Below are positions 16,028-25,121 of a stretch of DNA of 64,000 nucleotides, piece after piece (the stretch's first letter is position 1; each line of letters begins with the position of its first letter). The stretch lies in assembly GCA_051881355.1 (NCBI GenBank), contig JBJEPS010000078.1:52513-116512 (forward strand). Direction: 5' to 3'. The stretch is from Fimenecus sp051881355 (lineage in GTDB: Bacteria > Bacillota > Clostridia > Oscillospirales > Acutalibacteraceae). The notes under the pieces are model-generated. The model had not been told where the DNA came from, did no database searches, and was given only the letters and a program-made list of their open reading frames with translations. A program made the position numbers and the translations under genes.

Positions 16028-17348
16028 AAAAATCGGTATGATTTCGCTCGGGTGTCCCAAAAATCAGGTGGACGCGGAGCTAATGCTTGCACGCCTTGCC
16101 GAAAACGGATATATCATCACCGATGAGGTGGACGGCGTAGATGCCGTGATTATCAATACCTGCGGGTTTATTGAGGATGCAAAAAAAGAAGCCATTGAGA
16201 ATATATTGGATATGGCAGAGCTGAAAAAAGAGGGGATTATCGGCAAAATTATCGTGACCGGTTGCCTTGCCGAGCGCTACCGCGAAGAAATTTTAAAAGA
16301 AATTCCCGAAATTGATGCCGTGGTCGGTCTTGGTTCCAACGGTGACATTTGCGCGATTTGCGACCGCGTTTTGGGCGGTGAATCGAATGTTGAAACCTTC
16401 GGGGACAAAACCTGCCTGCCGCTCTCAGGCGAACGGCTGTTGACAACGCCTGCATGGTTTGCCTATTTGAAAATTGCCGAGGGATGCTCCAACCATTGCA
16501 CCTACTGCGCCATTCCGTCTATTCGCGGGGAATTTCGCAGCCGTCAGCCTGAAGATGTTTTGGCAGAGGCAAAAGATTTGGCGGCGCGCGGCGTGAAAGA
16601 ATTGGTGGTCGTCGCGCAGGACACCACGCGCTACGGCGAGGATTTATACGGAAAATCCGCCCTGCCCGCGCTGTTAAAGGCACTCTCGAAAATCGAGGGC
16701 ATCGAGTGGATTCGGGTGCTGTATTGCTACCCCGAACGCATCACCGACGAGCTTTTAGAGGTTGTTGCGTCCTGTGATAATATCGCAAAGTATTTTGATA
16801 TTCCGATGCAGCACGCTGACAAGGGTGTTTTAAAGGCGATGAACCGCAAGGGCGACAAAGAAAGCTTACTTGCGCTCGTGCAAAAAATCCGCGCAAAAAT
16901 TCCCGACGCGGTCATTCGCACCACGCTGATTACCGGCTTCCCCGGCGAAACGGAAGAAGCCTTCGAGACACTGTGTGATTTCGTGAAAGCGGCGCAGTTC
17001 GACCGTTTGGGTTGCTTTGCCTATTCGCCCGAAGAGGGCACGCCTGCCGCAACACTGCCCGACCAAATCGACGAGGACGTGAAAAAAGAACGCGGCGAAG
17101 TGATTATGGAAATGCAGTACCGCATTTTTGAAGAACGCAACCGCGAAAATATCGGCAAAATTCTCAAAACCGTGGTCGAGGGGTACGACCCGTATACCGA
17201 CAGCTATTTCGGCAGAACCTATCGCGACGCGCCCGAGATTGACGGACAGGTGAAATTTACCTGCGGCTATGAACTGCACGAAGGGGAGTTTGTAGAAGTC
17301 GAAATCTTTGATGTCTTAGACTATGATTTGATCGGAGAAGTTGTATGA
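16020..17348 (+). CDS. rimO: Ribosomal protein S12 methylthiotransferase RimO
   Basis: A radical SAM methylthiotransferase (442 residues) that modifies an Asp of S12. The N-terminal MTTase domain begins MPKKIGMISLGCPKN with its cluster Cys, followed by NTCGFIEDAKKEAI and VTGCLAERY. The radical SAM cluster is CSNHCTYCAIPSIRG, and a C-terminal TRAM domain ends in YDLIGEVV. RimO is separated from MiaB by the SLGCPKNQVDAE start. ATG 16020 is preferred over 16014 because AGAGGAG lies 7 bases upstream of it. The modified substrate protein, S12, is encoded in the same window at 41923. Confidence 0.95.
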   Translation: MPKKIGMISLGCPKNQVDAELMLARLAENGYIITDEVDGVDAVIINTCGFIEDAKKEAIENILDMAELKKEGIIGKIIVTGCLAERYREEILKEIPEIDAVVGLGSNGDICAICDRVLGGESNVETFGDKTCLPLSGERLLTTPAWFAYLKIAEGCSNHCTYCAIPSIRGEFRSRQPEDVLAEAKDLAARGVKELVVVAQDTTRYGEDLYGKSALPALLKALSKIEGIEWIRVLYCYPERITDELLEVVASCDNIAKYFDIPMQHADKGVLKAMNRKGDKESLLALVQKIRAKIPDAVIRTTLITGFPGETEEAFETLCDFVKAAQFDRLGCFAYSPEEGTPAATLPDQIDEDVKKERGEVIMEMQYRIFEERNRENIGKILKTVVEGYDPYTDSYFGRTYRDAPEIDGQVKFTCGYELHEGEFVEVEIFDVLDYDLIGEVV

Positions 17349-17935
17349 AGCTCAACACCCCCAATAAACTGACCATTGCGCGTATTATCATTACCCCCAT
17401 TTATTTGGCGCTGATTTTATGGGAATCGCTCCCGCACCGCTTCTTGATTGCCACGCTTGTGTATTCGATTGCGGCGATTACCGACGCGATTGACGGTAAG
17501 CTCGCGCGCAAAAACAATCAAATTACCAATTTCGGCAAGCTCTTAGACCCGATTGCCGACAAGATTTTAACCACCTCGGCATTGCTTGCGTTTATGCAAA
17601 TGGGGCTTTGCAACATTTGGATTGTGATGATTGTTTTAACAAGAGAATTCACCGTCGCGTCCATTCGTATGATTGCCGCCGCCGACGGAGTGGTGATTCC
17701 CGCCAACATTTGGGGCAAGCTCAAAACCGTCAGCCAAATGACCTTTACCATTGTGATTATGCTGCTCGGCGAAGTGTATGCTTTACTGGCAGTCTACAAT
17801 CCCGTTGGGTACGAAAAAATGCCGTCTTTGGCGCTGATTTCCAATATTCTTTTGTGGATTACGGCGATTTTGACGGTGATTTCGGGCGTGATTTATGTGA
17901 TTGACAGCAAAAAAGTGATTGATTACACAAAATAA
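17345..17935 (+). CDS. pgsA: CDP-diacylglycerol--glycerol-3-phosphate 3-phosphatidyltransferase
   Basis: A 196-residue CDP-alcohol phosphotransferase with about five membrane segments that makes phosphatidylglycerol phosphate. The signature D-x2-D-G-x2-A-R-x8-G-x3-D-x3-D is seen as TDAIDGKLARKNNQITNFGKLLDPIAD split over residues 45-71. NKLTIARIIITPIYL at the N-terminus is typical of PgsA. It overlaps rimO in an ATGA. A new transcription unit begins soon after its stop. Confidence 0.93.
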   Translation: MKLNTPNKLTIARIIITPIYLALILWESLPHRFLIATLVYSIAAITDAIDGKLARKNNQITNFGKLLDPIADKILTTSALLAFMQMGLCNIWIVMIVLTREFTVASIRMIAAADGVVIPANIWGKLKTVSQMTFTIVIMLLGEVYALLAVYNPVGYEKMPSLALISNILLWITAILTVISGVIYVIDSKKVIDYTK

Positions 17936-17960
17936 TGGTGCATTTTTTCGCACTTTGTGC

Positions 17961-17966
17961 TATACT
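17961..17966 (+). promoter_or_regulatory. -10 element of the T-box leader promoter
   Basis: TATACT lies about 20 bases before the predicted leader RNA. The -35 region 17 bases upstream (GTGCAT) is weak. Confidence 0.5.
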
Positions 17967-17984
17967 GTAATAGTGAATTGCTTT

Positions 17985-18222
17985 GACGGAGAAAAGTAGC
18001 AGAAACTTTCCTTTGCAGAGAGAGCGCGTCACGGGCTGAAAGCGCGCTTAAAGTCGGTTTTTGCAAAATGCCCTCCCGAGCAGGCAAGGGGAACCGCATT
18101 GTCGAAGTATCCTTGTCCGTTTGCCGCGTTAAGGCGTATTGAGTAACAAATGCGAAGTGGAACCGCGAATTTTTCGCCTTCGCTGTCCGTCTTTTCGGGC
18201 AGTGTGGGCGTTTTGCTTTTTT
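17985..18222 (+). promoter_or_regulatory. T-box leader, probably tRNA-Cys responsive
   Basis: This 309-base gap holds a T-box riboswitch. Stem I shows the AGTA element in GAAAAGTAGC, an AGAGAGAG tract and GGGCTGAAAGC. The likely specifier codon is TGC (Cys) at 18069-18071 in AAAATGCCCTCCCGAG. The T-box sequence GAAGTGGAACCGCG is at 18154-18167, and the terminator alternative runs from CGCC at 18175 through CTGTCC/GGGCAG and GGCG to a T-rich tail ending at 18222. The genes following are cysE and cysS, which agrees with a cysteine specifier. The T-box core and terminator are clear; the precise specifier is inference from context. Confidence 0.9.
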
Positions 18223-18244
18223 AGAGTATTTTGGAGGAGTCCGA

Positions 18245-18895
18245 ATGTTTGAACGCTTAAAAGAGGATATTGCCGCCGTCAAAGAGCGCGACCCTGCGGC
18301 GACCTCTACGTTACAGATTTTATTGCTGTACCCGGGGCTTAAAGCGATTCGTATGCATCGCCGCGCGAATTGGCTTTGGCGGCACAACCACAAGTTTTGG
18401 GCACGGTATGTATCCCAACGCGCCGCGCGCAAAACCGGCATTGAAATCCACCCTGCCGCAACCATCGGCAGACGGTTTTTCATTGACCACGGCACAGGGG
18501 TTGTCATCGGCGAAACCGCTGAAATCGGCGACGATGTTACGATTTATCAGGGAGTGACCTTGGGCGGCACGGGAAAGGATACCGGCAAGCGCCACCCGAC
18601 CATCGGCAACGGTGTGATGATTGGCGCAGGGGCAAAGGTCTTAGGTCCGTTTAAGGTCGGCGATAATTCCAATATTGCCGCAGGCGCCGTGGTGCTGGAG
18701 GAAATTCCGCCCGATTGTACCGCCGTGGGCGTACCCGCGCGTGTGGTCAAGCGCAACGGCTTGCGTGTTGACAGCCTCGACCAGGTGCATATTCCCGACC
18801 CTGTTTCCCAAGAGCTTTGCCGTATGCGTGTACAGGTGGAACGCCTGCAAAAAGAATTGAATACGTATAAGAATACTGAAAATAAAGGAGAATAA
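18245..18895 (+). CDS. cysE: Serine O-acetyltransferase
   Basis: A 216-residue hexapeptide-repeat acetyltransferase that makes O-acetylserine for cysteine synthesis. The catalytic region is FFIDHGTGVVIGETAEIGDD, followed by VTIYQGVTLGGTGK and the left-handed helix repeats through PTIGNGVMIGAGAKVLGPF. It is the shorter form typical of Firmicutes, with a reduced N-terminal helical domain. GGAGGAG precedes the start. It is the first gene under the T-box and is followed after 3 bases by cysS. Confidence 0.96.
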   Translation: MFERLKEDIAAVKERDPAATSTLQILLLYPGLKAIRMHRRANWLWRHNHKFWARYVSQRAARKTGIEIHPAATIGRRFFIDHGTGVVIGETAEIGDDVTIYQGVTLGGTGKDTGKRHPTIGNGVMIGAGAKVLGPFKVGDNSNIAAGAVVLEEIPPDCTAVGVPARVVKRNGLRVDSLDQVHIPDPVSQELCRMRVQVERLQKELNTYKNTENKGE

Positions 18896-18898
18896 ACC

Positions 18899-20296
18899 AT
18901 GCGCATTTACAATACGCTTACGAGAAAAAAAGAGGAACTCCAAACCATCACACCCGGAGAGGTCAAAATTTACGCCTGCGGACCGACGGTGTATAACTTT
19001 ATTCATATTGGCAACGCCCGTCCGCTTTGCGTGTTTGATACCTTCCGGCGCTATCTCGAATACCGTGGCTACAAGGTGAATTTTGTGCAGAATTTCACCG
19101 ATATTGATGACAAAATCATTAAACGCGCCAACGAAGAGGGTACGGACTACAAAACCGTTTCCGAGAAATATATCGAGGAATTTTGGACAGATGTGAAGGG
19201 TATGAATATCCGCGAGGCGACCGTGCACCCCAAAGCCACCGAAAATATCGATGAGATTATTTCGATTATTTCTACGCTTGTGGAAAAGGGTTATGCGTAT
19301 CCCGTGGAAAACGGCGACGTGTATTTCAGTCCCAAAAAGTTTAAAGAGTATGGCAAGCTGTCGCACCAGCCACTCGAAGATTTGGAAGCGGGTGCGCGCA
19401 TCAACATCGGAGAACTCAAAAAAGAACCGATGGATTTTGCCCTTTGGAAAGGCGCAAAGCCCGGCGAGCCCGCGTGGGATTCGCCGTGGGGTAAGGGCAG
19501 ACCCGGCTGGCACATCGAGTGCTCGGCAATGGTGCGGCGCTATCTCGGTGACACAATTGACATACACTGCGGCGGGCAGGATTTGATTTTTCCGCACCAC
19601 GAAAACGAAATTGCGCAAAGCGAGTGCTGCAACGGCGTACCGTTTGCAAAGTATTGGATGCATAACGGCTATATCAATGTCGATAATGTTAAAATGTCCA
19701 AATCCTTAGGGAATTTCTTCACCGTGCGCGACGTTGCCGAAAAGTACGGCTATGAGCCGATTCGGTATTTGATGATTTCTTCCCAGTACAGAAGTCCCAT
19801 CAATTACAGCGTGGATATTATCGAACAATGTAAAGCGTCCTTAGTGCGCCTATATACCTGCCGTGACAGTCTCGATTTCGCGCTGAAAAATGCGGTGGAT
19901 ACCGTTCCCGATAATGCAGAGGAAATCAAAAAGCAACTCGACAGCCGCCGCGAGCAGTTTTGCAAAGCGATGGACGATGACTTAAACACCGCCGACGGGA
20001 TTGCCGCCGTATTCGAATTGGTGCGTGATATCAATGTTTCGGTGCTGGAGTCCGGCTCAAAAGACCTTGTTGACTATGCAACCAAGTTGTTTGACGAGCT
20101 GACGGGCGTTTTGGGGCTGGTCTACAACCGTAAAGCTGAAACCCTTGACAGTGAAATTGAATCGTTAATTGAAGCGCGTCAAGAAGCGCGCAAAGCGAAA
20201 AATTGGGCAGAGGCGGACCGTATCCGCGATGCGTTAAAAGCACAGGGCATTCTTTTGGAGGATACGCCGCAGGGCGTGAAATGGCACCGCGCGTAA
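18899..20296 (+). CDS. cysS: Cysteinyl-tRNA synthetase
   Basis: A 465-residue class I synthetase. The zinc Cys in YACGPTVYNF and the HIGH-type motif HIGNARPL are near the N-terminus, DDKIIKRA follows, the second zinc region shows CGGQDLIFPHHENEIAQSE with Cys-x-His ligands, and KMSKSLGNFF is the KMSKS loop. A C-terminal DALR helical domain ends RDALKAQGILLEDTPQG. It charges tRNA-Cys, the ligand sensed by the leader upstream, so its own level should be fed back on. GGAGAATAAACC precedes the ATG. Confidence 0.97.
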   Translation: MRIYNTLTRKKEELQTITPGEVKIYACGPTVYNFIHIGNARPLCVFDTFRRYLEYRGYKVNFVQNFTDIDDKIIKRANEEGTDYKTVSEKYIEEFWTDVKGMNIREATVHPKATENIDEIISIISTLVEKGYAYPVENGDVYFSPKKFKEYGKLSHQPLEDLEAGARINIGELKKEPMDFALWKGAKPGEPAWDSPWGKGRPGWHIECSAMVRRYLGDTIDIHCGGQDLIFPHHENEIAQSECCNGVPFAKYWMHNGYINVDNVKMSKSLGNFFTVRDVAEKYGYEPIRYLMISSQYRSPINYSVDIIEQCKASLVRLYTCRDSLDFALKNAVDTVPDNAEEIKKQLDSRREQFCKAMDDDLNTADGIAAVFELVRDINVSVLESGSKDLVDYATKLFDELTGVLGLVYNRKAETLDSEIESLIEARQEARKAKNWAEADRIRDALKAQGILLEDTPQGVKWHRA

Positions 20297-20327
20297 TTTG
20301 CGGTGACAGAAAGCGAAGGAGGACTTT

Positions 20328-21374
20328 ATGGAAGTTTTAAACAGAGCCGCAATTAAAGCGGACGCACGTAATTTTATCGGGCAAAACCGCCGCTGGCTTA
20401 CGATGGCGCTTGCCTGTTTGCCGCTGTTTTTGCTGTCAGGCGCCATTTCCGGCGGGGTTACGGTTTTACAGCAGGTCTCACAGGACGGCGATGTGCAGTA
20501 CACCGCTTCTGTCGGAAGTAATATCATTGCGTGGTTGCTTATCCCGTTTACCGTAGCCTTGGCAGGGTATTATTTAAACCAAATTCGCGGCTTTCATCCG
20601 ACTTGGCAAAGTCTATATAAAGAGGGGTTAGACCGCTACGGCAAGTATTTCGCCGTTGGGCTTATGACGCAGATTATCATCGGCTTGTGGACCTTGTTGT
20701 TTGTTGTTCCGGGGATTATCAAAGCCTATGAATATCGCTTTGTGCACAATATTATTCACGACAATCCGAATTTGTCTCAAAGCCAGGCACGAAATTTGAG
20801 CAGCCGTATGACCGACGGATTTAAAACGGATTTATTTGTGTTGGATTTGAGCTTTATTTTGTGGTATATGCTGACAGGCATTACCTGCGGGCTTGCGGCA
20901 TTCTATGTTGTGCCGTATGTGCAAACCACACAGGCAATGTATTATGAAAATCTAAAGAGCTATGCGATTTCGTCGGGCAAAGCCGCACCCGAGGAATTCG
21001 GTTTGATGCCCATACCGCCGTACGGCGCACAGCCGCCTTTTGCGGGGCAGCCCTATGCGCAAAATCCGCAGGCGCCGTATTCGGCAAATCCCTATGCACA
21101 GCAAAATCCCTACACGGCAAATCCGTATGCGCAAAATGCACCGTATACGGCAGGGCAAGCACCCTATACGGCAAATCCTTTTGACGGCGTACCGCATGCC
21201 CCTTATACGGATCCGAACGCGCCCGCAGCAAACGCACCGATGGGGGAGAGCGTACAGCCGCCCTTTACCCCGCCTGCACCCGAAAGCACCTTTGTGCCGG
21301 GCGAGGATGTACCGACTTCGGACGAAACCGTTTTCAACGGCGAAGAAACGGACGAGGATAAACAAGATTTCTAA
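20328..21374 (+). CDS. DUF975 family membrane protein with Pro/Ala/Tyr-rich tail
   Basis: A 348-residue protein. Residues 1-200 are a DUF975-type membrane domain with four to five hydrophobic segments, beginning RAAIKADARNFIGQNRRWL and including GLWTLLFVVPGIIKAYEY. Residues about 220-300 form a low-complexity tail of PYA/PYT and NPY units (NPYAQQNPYTANPYAQ), followed by an acidic C-terminus. The tail is probably cytoplasmic and disordered. Its function is unknown. It lies 31 bases after cysS and 17 before apgM with no terminator between, so it is probably cotranscribed from the T-box promoter. GAAGGAGG precedes the start. Confidence 0.8.
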   Translation: MEVLNRAAIKADARNFIGQNRRWLTMALACLPLFLLSGAISGGVTVLQQVSQDGDVQYTASVGSNIIAWLLIPFTVALAGYYLNQIRGFHPTWQSLYKEGLDRYGKYFAVGLMTQIIIGLWTLLFVVPGIIKAYEYRFVHNIIHDNPNLSQSQARNLSSRMTDGFKTDLFVLDLSFILWYMLTGITCGLAAFYVVPYVQTTQAMYYENLKSYAISSGKAAPEEFGLMPIPPYGAQPPFAGQPYAQNPQAPYSANPYAQQNPYTANPYAQNAPYTAGQAPYTANPFDGVPHAPYTDPNAPAANAPMGESVQPPFTPPAPESTFVPGEDVPTSDETVFNGEETDEDKQDF

Positions 21375-21391
21375 AATGCGGAGGCTTTTTC

Positions 21392-22606
21392 ATGAAATAT
21401 GTAGTTGTATTATGTGACGGTATGGCGGACTATCCCGTCCCCGCCTTAGGGGGCAAAACCCCGATGATGTGCGCAAACAAGCCCCATATCGACGCGCTTG
21501 CGCAAAAAGGCGAGGTCGGGCTTGTACGCACGGTTGCCGCAGGGTTAAAGCCCGGCAGTGACGTAGCCAATATGAGCGTGCTGGGCTTTGACCCGAAACA
21601 GTATTATACGGGGCGTTCGCCCTTGGAGGCGGCAAGCATCGGCGTGGATTTGAAAGATACCGATGTAACCTTGCGCACCAATTTGGTCACCCTGTCCGAT
21701 GCGCCGAATTACGAGGAAAAAACCATGGTGGACTATTGTGCGGGCGATATTTCCACCGCCGAGGCTGCCGAGATTATGCAAGATGTCGAAGCGCATTTCG
21801 GCAACGAAATATTCAAGTTTTATGCGGGCGTCAGTTACCGCCATTGCCTTGTGTGGGCAAACGGGACAACCGACCTCGGCAATATGACGCCTCCGCACGA
21901 TATTTCGGGGCGCGTGGTCGGCGAATATCTTTCCAAATCCGAAAACGCCAAGCCGCTTATCCAAATGATGAAAGACAGTTATGCGTTTTTGTCCGAACAC
22001 CCCGTTAACAAACAGCGTGTGGCTGAGGGCAAACGCCCTGCAAACTCCATTTGGATGTGGGGCGAGGGCAAAAAGCCGATGTTGCCCGCATTTTCCGATG
22101 TGTACGGCAAAAAAGGCGCAATCGTTTCTGCAGTTGACTTGTTAAAAGGCATTGCAAAATGTGCCAAAATGGAAGCACCAGAGGTCAAGGGCGCGACAGG
22201 CTACATTGATACGAATTTCGAGGGCAAAGCACACGCCGCGGTGGACGCACTGAAAAACGGCTGTGATTTTGTTTACATACATTTGGAAGCGCCTGACGAG
22301 TGCGGGCATCGTAATGAGCCTGAGAATAAGGTGAAAGCGATTGAAATGATTGACAGCCGCGTGTTGCCGATTGTGCTCGATGGCTTAAAAGAAATCGGGG
22401 AGGACTACAAAATTATGATTTTGCCCGACCACCCCACACCGATTGTCACCCAAACCCACGCCGCCGACCCCGTGCCGTATTTGATTTATCACAAAGCGAA
22501 CGAAAAACAGGGCGTGGAAACCGTCAACGAGGAAACCGCGAAAAATACGGGTGTTTTCATTGAAAACGGACCCGATATTATGCGGAAATTTTTGGAGGAA
22601 GAATAA
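21392..22606 (+). CDS. apgM: Cofactor-independent phosphoglycerate mutase (archaeal-type ApgM family)
   Basis: A 404-residue alkaline-phosphatase-fold enzyme interconverting 3- and 2-phosphoglycerate. The N-terminus KYVVVLCDGMADYPVPALGG and SDVANMSVLGFDP place it in the short ApgM group and not the longer GpmI form. Metal ligands appear in LEAPDECGHRNE and LPDHPTP. It could instead act as a phosphohomoserine mutase-like protein, as suggested for some bacterial ApgM members near amino-acid genes; its position abutting metY makes that alternative worth keeping. The next gene starts immediately after its stop. Confidence 0.85.
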   Translation: MKYVVVLCDGMADYPVPALGGKTPMMCANKPHIDALAQKGEVGLVRTVAAGLKPGSDVANMSVLGFDPKQYYTGRSPLEAASIGVDLKDTDVTLRTNLVTLSDAPNYEEKTMVDYCAGDISTAEAAEIMQDVEAHFGNEIFKFYAGVSYRHCLVWANGTTDLGNMTPPHDISGRVVGEYLSKSENAKPLIQMMKDSYAFLSEHPVNKQRVAEGKRPANSIWMWGEGKKPMLPAFSDVYGKKGAIVSAVDLLKGIAKCAKMEAPEVKGATGYIDTNFEGKAHAAVDALKNGCDFVYIHLEAPDECGHRNEPENKVKAIEMIDSRVLPIVLDGLKEIGEDYKIMILPDHPTPIVTQTHAADPVPYLIYHKANEKQGVETVNEETAKNTGVFIENGPDIMRKFLEEE

Positions 22607-23881
22607 ATGCAGGATTACGCGATTGAAACCAAGTGTGTGCAGTGCGGGTACAGCCCCAAAAACGGCGAGCCGCGCGTACTGCCGATTTACCAAAGCACAA
22701 CCTATAAATATGATACCAGCGAAGCGATGGCAAAGCTGTTCGATTTAGAGCCCGGGTATATGTATACTCGCCTTGCTAACCCCACCAATGATGCGGTCGC
22801 CGCAAAAATTACCGCGCTCGAGGGCGGTGTTGCGGGCGTGCTGACCTCTTCGGGGCAGGCGGCAAATTTCTTTGCGCTGATTAACATTCTCGGCGCGGGC
22901 GACCATTTGGTCTCCGCGGCGACGATTTACGGCGGCACATTTAACCTGTTTAATGTGACCATGCGCAAAATCGGCGTTGAGGTCACCTTTGTTGACCCGA
23001 ACGCGAGCGAGGAAGAGCTTGCGGCGGCTTTCCGTCCGAATACCAAGGCAATGTTCGGCGAAACGATTGCAAATCCGTCTTTGGATATTCTCGATATTGA
23101 AAAGTTTGCCCGCGTTGCCCACGCGCACGGCGTGCCGCTTGTAGTGGATAACACTTTTCCCACGCCGATTAATTGCCGCCCGTTCGAATTCGGTGCGGAT
23201 ATTGTCACGCACTCTACGACCAAATATATGGAGGGGCACGCCACCACCATCGGCGGCGCGGTGATTGACAGTGGCAATTTCGATTGGGAACAAAACGACA
23301 AGTTCCCGGGGCTTACCACACCTGATGAAAGCTACCACGGTGCGGTATATACCCGTGATTTCGGTAAAGCGGGGTATATTACCAAAATCGTTGCCCAGCT
23401 TTTGCGCGATTACGGCTCTACGCCCTCGCCGCAAAACAGTTTTTATTTGAATTTGGGGCTGGAAACGCTTGCACTGCGCGTGGAACGCCATTGCGAAAAT
23501 GCGCAAACGGTTGCCGAGTACCTCGCACAGAACGACAAAATTTCGTGGGTGAATTATCCGGGTCTTCCCGACAATAAATACCATGCCCTCGCAAAGAAGT
23601 ATATGCCTAACGGCACCTGCGGCGTGATTTCGTTCGGGGTAAAGGGCGGTAGAGCCGCGGCAGAAAAGTTTATGAATTCCTTAAAGCTTGCCGCGATTGT
23701 AACGCACGTTGCCGACGCGCGTACCTGCGTATTACACCCCGCGTCTTCCACACATCGCCAGCTTTCCGACAAAGAACTGGTTGAATGCGGCGTAACGCCC
23801 GATTTAATTCGTCTATCTGTCGGCATTGAAAATGTCAAGGATATTTTAGCCGACATTGAGCAGGCTTTGCAGACACTGTAA
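22607..23881 (+). CDS. metY: O-acetylhomoserine sulfhydrylase
   Basis: A 424-residue Cys/Met-metabolism PLP enzyme. The Schiff-base Lys is in THSTTKYMEGH, LEGGVAGVLTSSGQAA and VVDNTFPTPINCRPFEFGAD are conserved, and the length (longer than cystathionine gamma-synthase) together with QDYAIETKCVQCGY at the start fit the MetY group. It converts O-acetylhomoserine and sulfide to homocysteine, matching the acetyl-type MetA encoded at 3887. It begins at the base after the apgM stop, with the binding site GGAGGAAG inside apgM. Confidence 0.92.
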   Translation: MQDYAIETKCVQCGYSPKNGEPRVLPIYQSTTYKYDTSEAMAKLFDLEPGYMYTRLANPTNDAVAAKITALEGGVAGVLTSSGQAANFFALINILGAGDHLVSAATIYGGTFNLFNVTMRKIGVEVTFVDPNASEEELAAAFRPNTKAMFGETIANPSLDILDIEKFARVAHAHGVPLVVDNTFPTPINCRPFEFGADIVTHSTTKYMEGHATTIGGAVIDSGNFDWEQNDKFPGLTTPDESYHGAVYTRDFGKAGYITKIVAQLLRDYGSTPSPQNSFYLNLGLETLALRVERHCENAQTVAEYLAQNDKISWVNYPGLPDNKYHALAKKYMPNGTCGVISFGVKGGRAAAEKFMNSLKLAAIVTHVADARTCVLHPASSTHRQLSDKELVECGVTPDLIRLSVGIENVKDILADIEQALQTL

Positions 23882-23905
23882 AGCATAAAAAGAGAGGGAG
23901 AGAAA

Positions 23906-25060
23906 ATGCGTAAAACGAAAAAAACCGTCGTGAAGGTATTGGCTGTGCTGTTGGCAATTTTGCTGACGGTGGCGATTGTCCTCGGCATTTTGTGGTTCCC
24001 CGTCAAGGGCGAAGCAAACAACGAGTTTTGGCTTTCGAGCGACACCTATCGTTTAGAGGACACGATTACGATGCAAAAAGAGCCGGGGAAGGACTTTAAA
24101 ATCCTGAATCTTGCCGATATTCAGTACAACGATACGCTGGACATTGGACAGCGAAAGTATACTGAGGAAACCATTCGGCAATTGATTGAAGAGACACAGC
24201 CCGATTTAATCACTATGACGGGCGACCAGGTTTGGGCAGCGTTCCAAAAGCAGTCTCAGAAGGATTTAATCAAATTTATGGATTCATTCGGGATTCCGTG
24301 GGCGCCTGTGTTCGGCAACCACGACGGCGAGGGTAATGCCGACAAAAACTGGCTTGCCGACCGCTACATAGAGTCCGAATACTGTCTGTTCCAAAAAGGT
24401 CCGAACAACATCGGCGGCACGGGCAATTATATCATCAATATTATGGAGGGCGACAAAATCGTCCAGTCGCTTATCTTTATGGATTCGGGCTCTTGGCGTG
24501 GGTATGACGGTATGCCCGAGGAGCGTAAAATGATTGCCGATGCGATTGACAATGACACGCAGGAATACATACTCAATGACGACGGCACGCGTAAGCAAGA
24601 TGCGTTCGGCACAGGCTATGAATTTATCAGCGAAAGCCAAATTGCGTGGTACAAATGGGCAGTTGAGGGTGCAAAACAGGTGAACGGCGGTGAAGCGACG
24701 GAGTCCATTTTGTTCTTCCATATTGCTCTGCCCGAATATTACAACGCGTATCTGCAATGGAAAGACAGCGGCTATGACAGTGCAATGGGCTTCGGCGAAA
24801 AGCGCGAGACGGTTTGCTGTCCGAGTGTGAATTCGGGTATGTTTTCTGTGATAAAAGACCTCGGCAGCACCAAAAATGTGGTGGTGGGGCATGACCATGT
24901 GAACAACTATTCCGTGCTGTATGAGGGTGTGCGCTTAACCTACGCCTTAAAAACGGGCGACCGTTGCTATGCCGACGACGATTTGAACGGCGGCACAGTG
25001 CTCACAATTACCGATACCGGCGTGACGACTGAGCATAAATACGTCATGATTGAAAAATAA
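23906..25060 (+). CDS. Membrane-anchored calcineurin-like phosphoesterase
   Basis: A 384-residue protein with an N-terminal membrane anchor (about residues 10-35) and an extracellular metallophosphoesterase domain: ILNLADIQYND (motif I with Gln where His is common), MTGDQVWA, VFGNHDGEGN, FFHIALPEYY and VVVGHDHVNNY. Motif I as DxQ is seen in some purple-acid-phosphatase-like subfamilies. It is distinct from the protein at 2867. The gene closes the T-box transcription unit, 11 bases before a terminator. The substrate is unknown. Confidence 0.85.
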   Translation: MRKTKKTVVKVLAVLLAILLTVAIVLGILWFPVKGEANNEFWLSSDTYRLEDTITMQKEPGKDFKILNLADIQYNDTLDIGQRKYTEETIRQLIEETQPDLITMTGDQVWAAFQKQSQKDLIKFMDSFGIPWAPVFGNHDGEGNADKNWLADRYIESEYCLFQKGPNNIGGTGNYIINIMEGDKIVQSLIFMDSGSWRGYDGMPEERKMIADAIDNDTQEYILNDDGTRKQDAFGTGYEFISESQIAWYKWAVEGAKQVNGGEATESILFFHIALPEYYNAYLQWKDSGYDSAMGFGEKRETVCCPSVNSGMFSVIKDLGSTKNVVVGHDHVNNYSVLYEGVRLTYALKTGDRCYADDDLNGGTVLTITDTGVTTEHKYVMIEK

Positions 25061-25070
25061 AGCAAAAACG

Positions 25071-25098
25071 AAAAGGCGGGGAATATTTCCCCGCCTTT
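25071..25098. terminator. Bidirectional terminator between convergent genes
   Basis: AAAGGCGGGGA and TCCCCGCCTTT form an 11-base stem around ATATT, flanked by A-rich sequence on the left and CTTTGC on the right. It serves the T-box unit and the convergent yitT-type gene. Confidence 0.8.
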
Positions 25099-25121
25099 GC
25101 TGTATCCTGTATTTGCAACGG

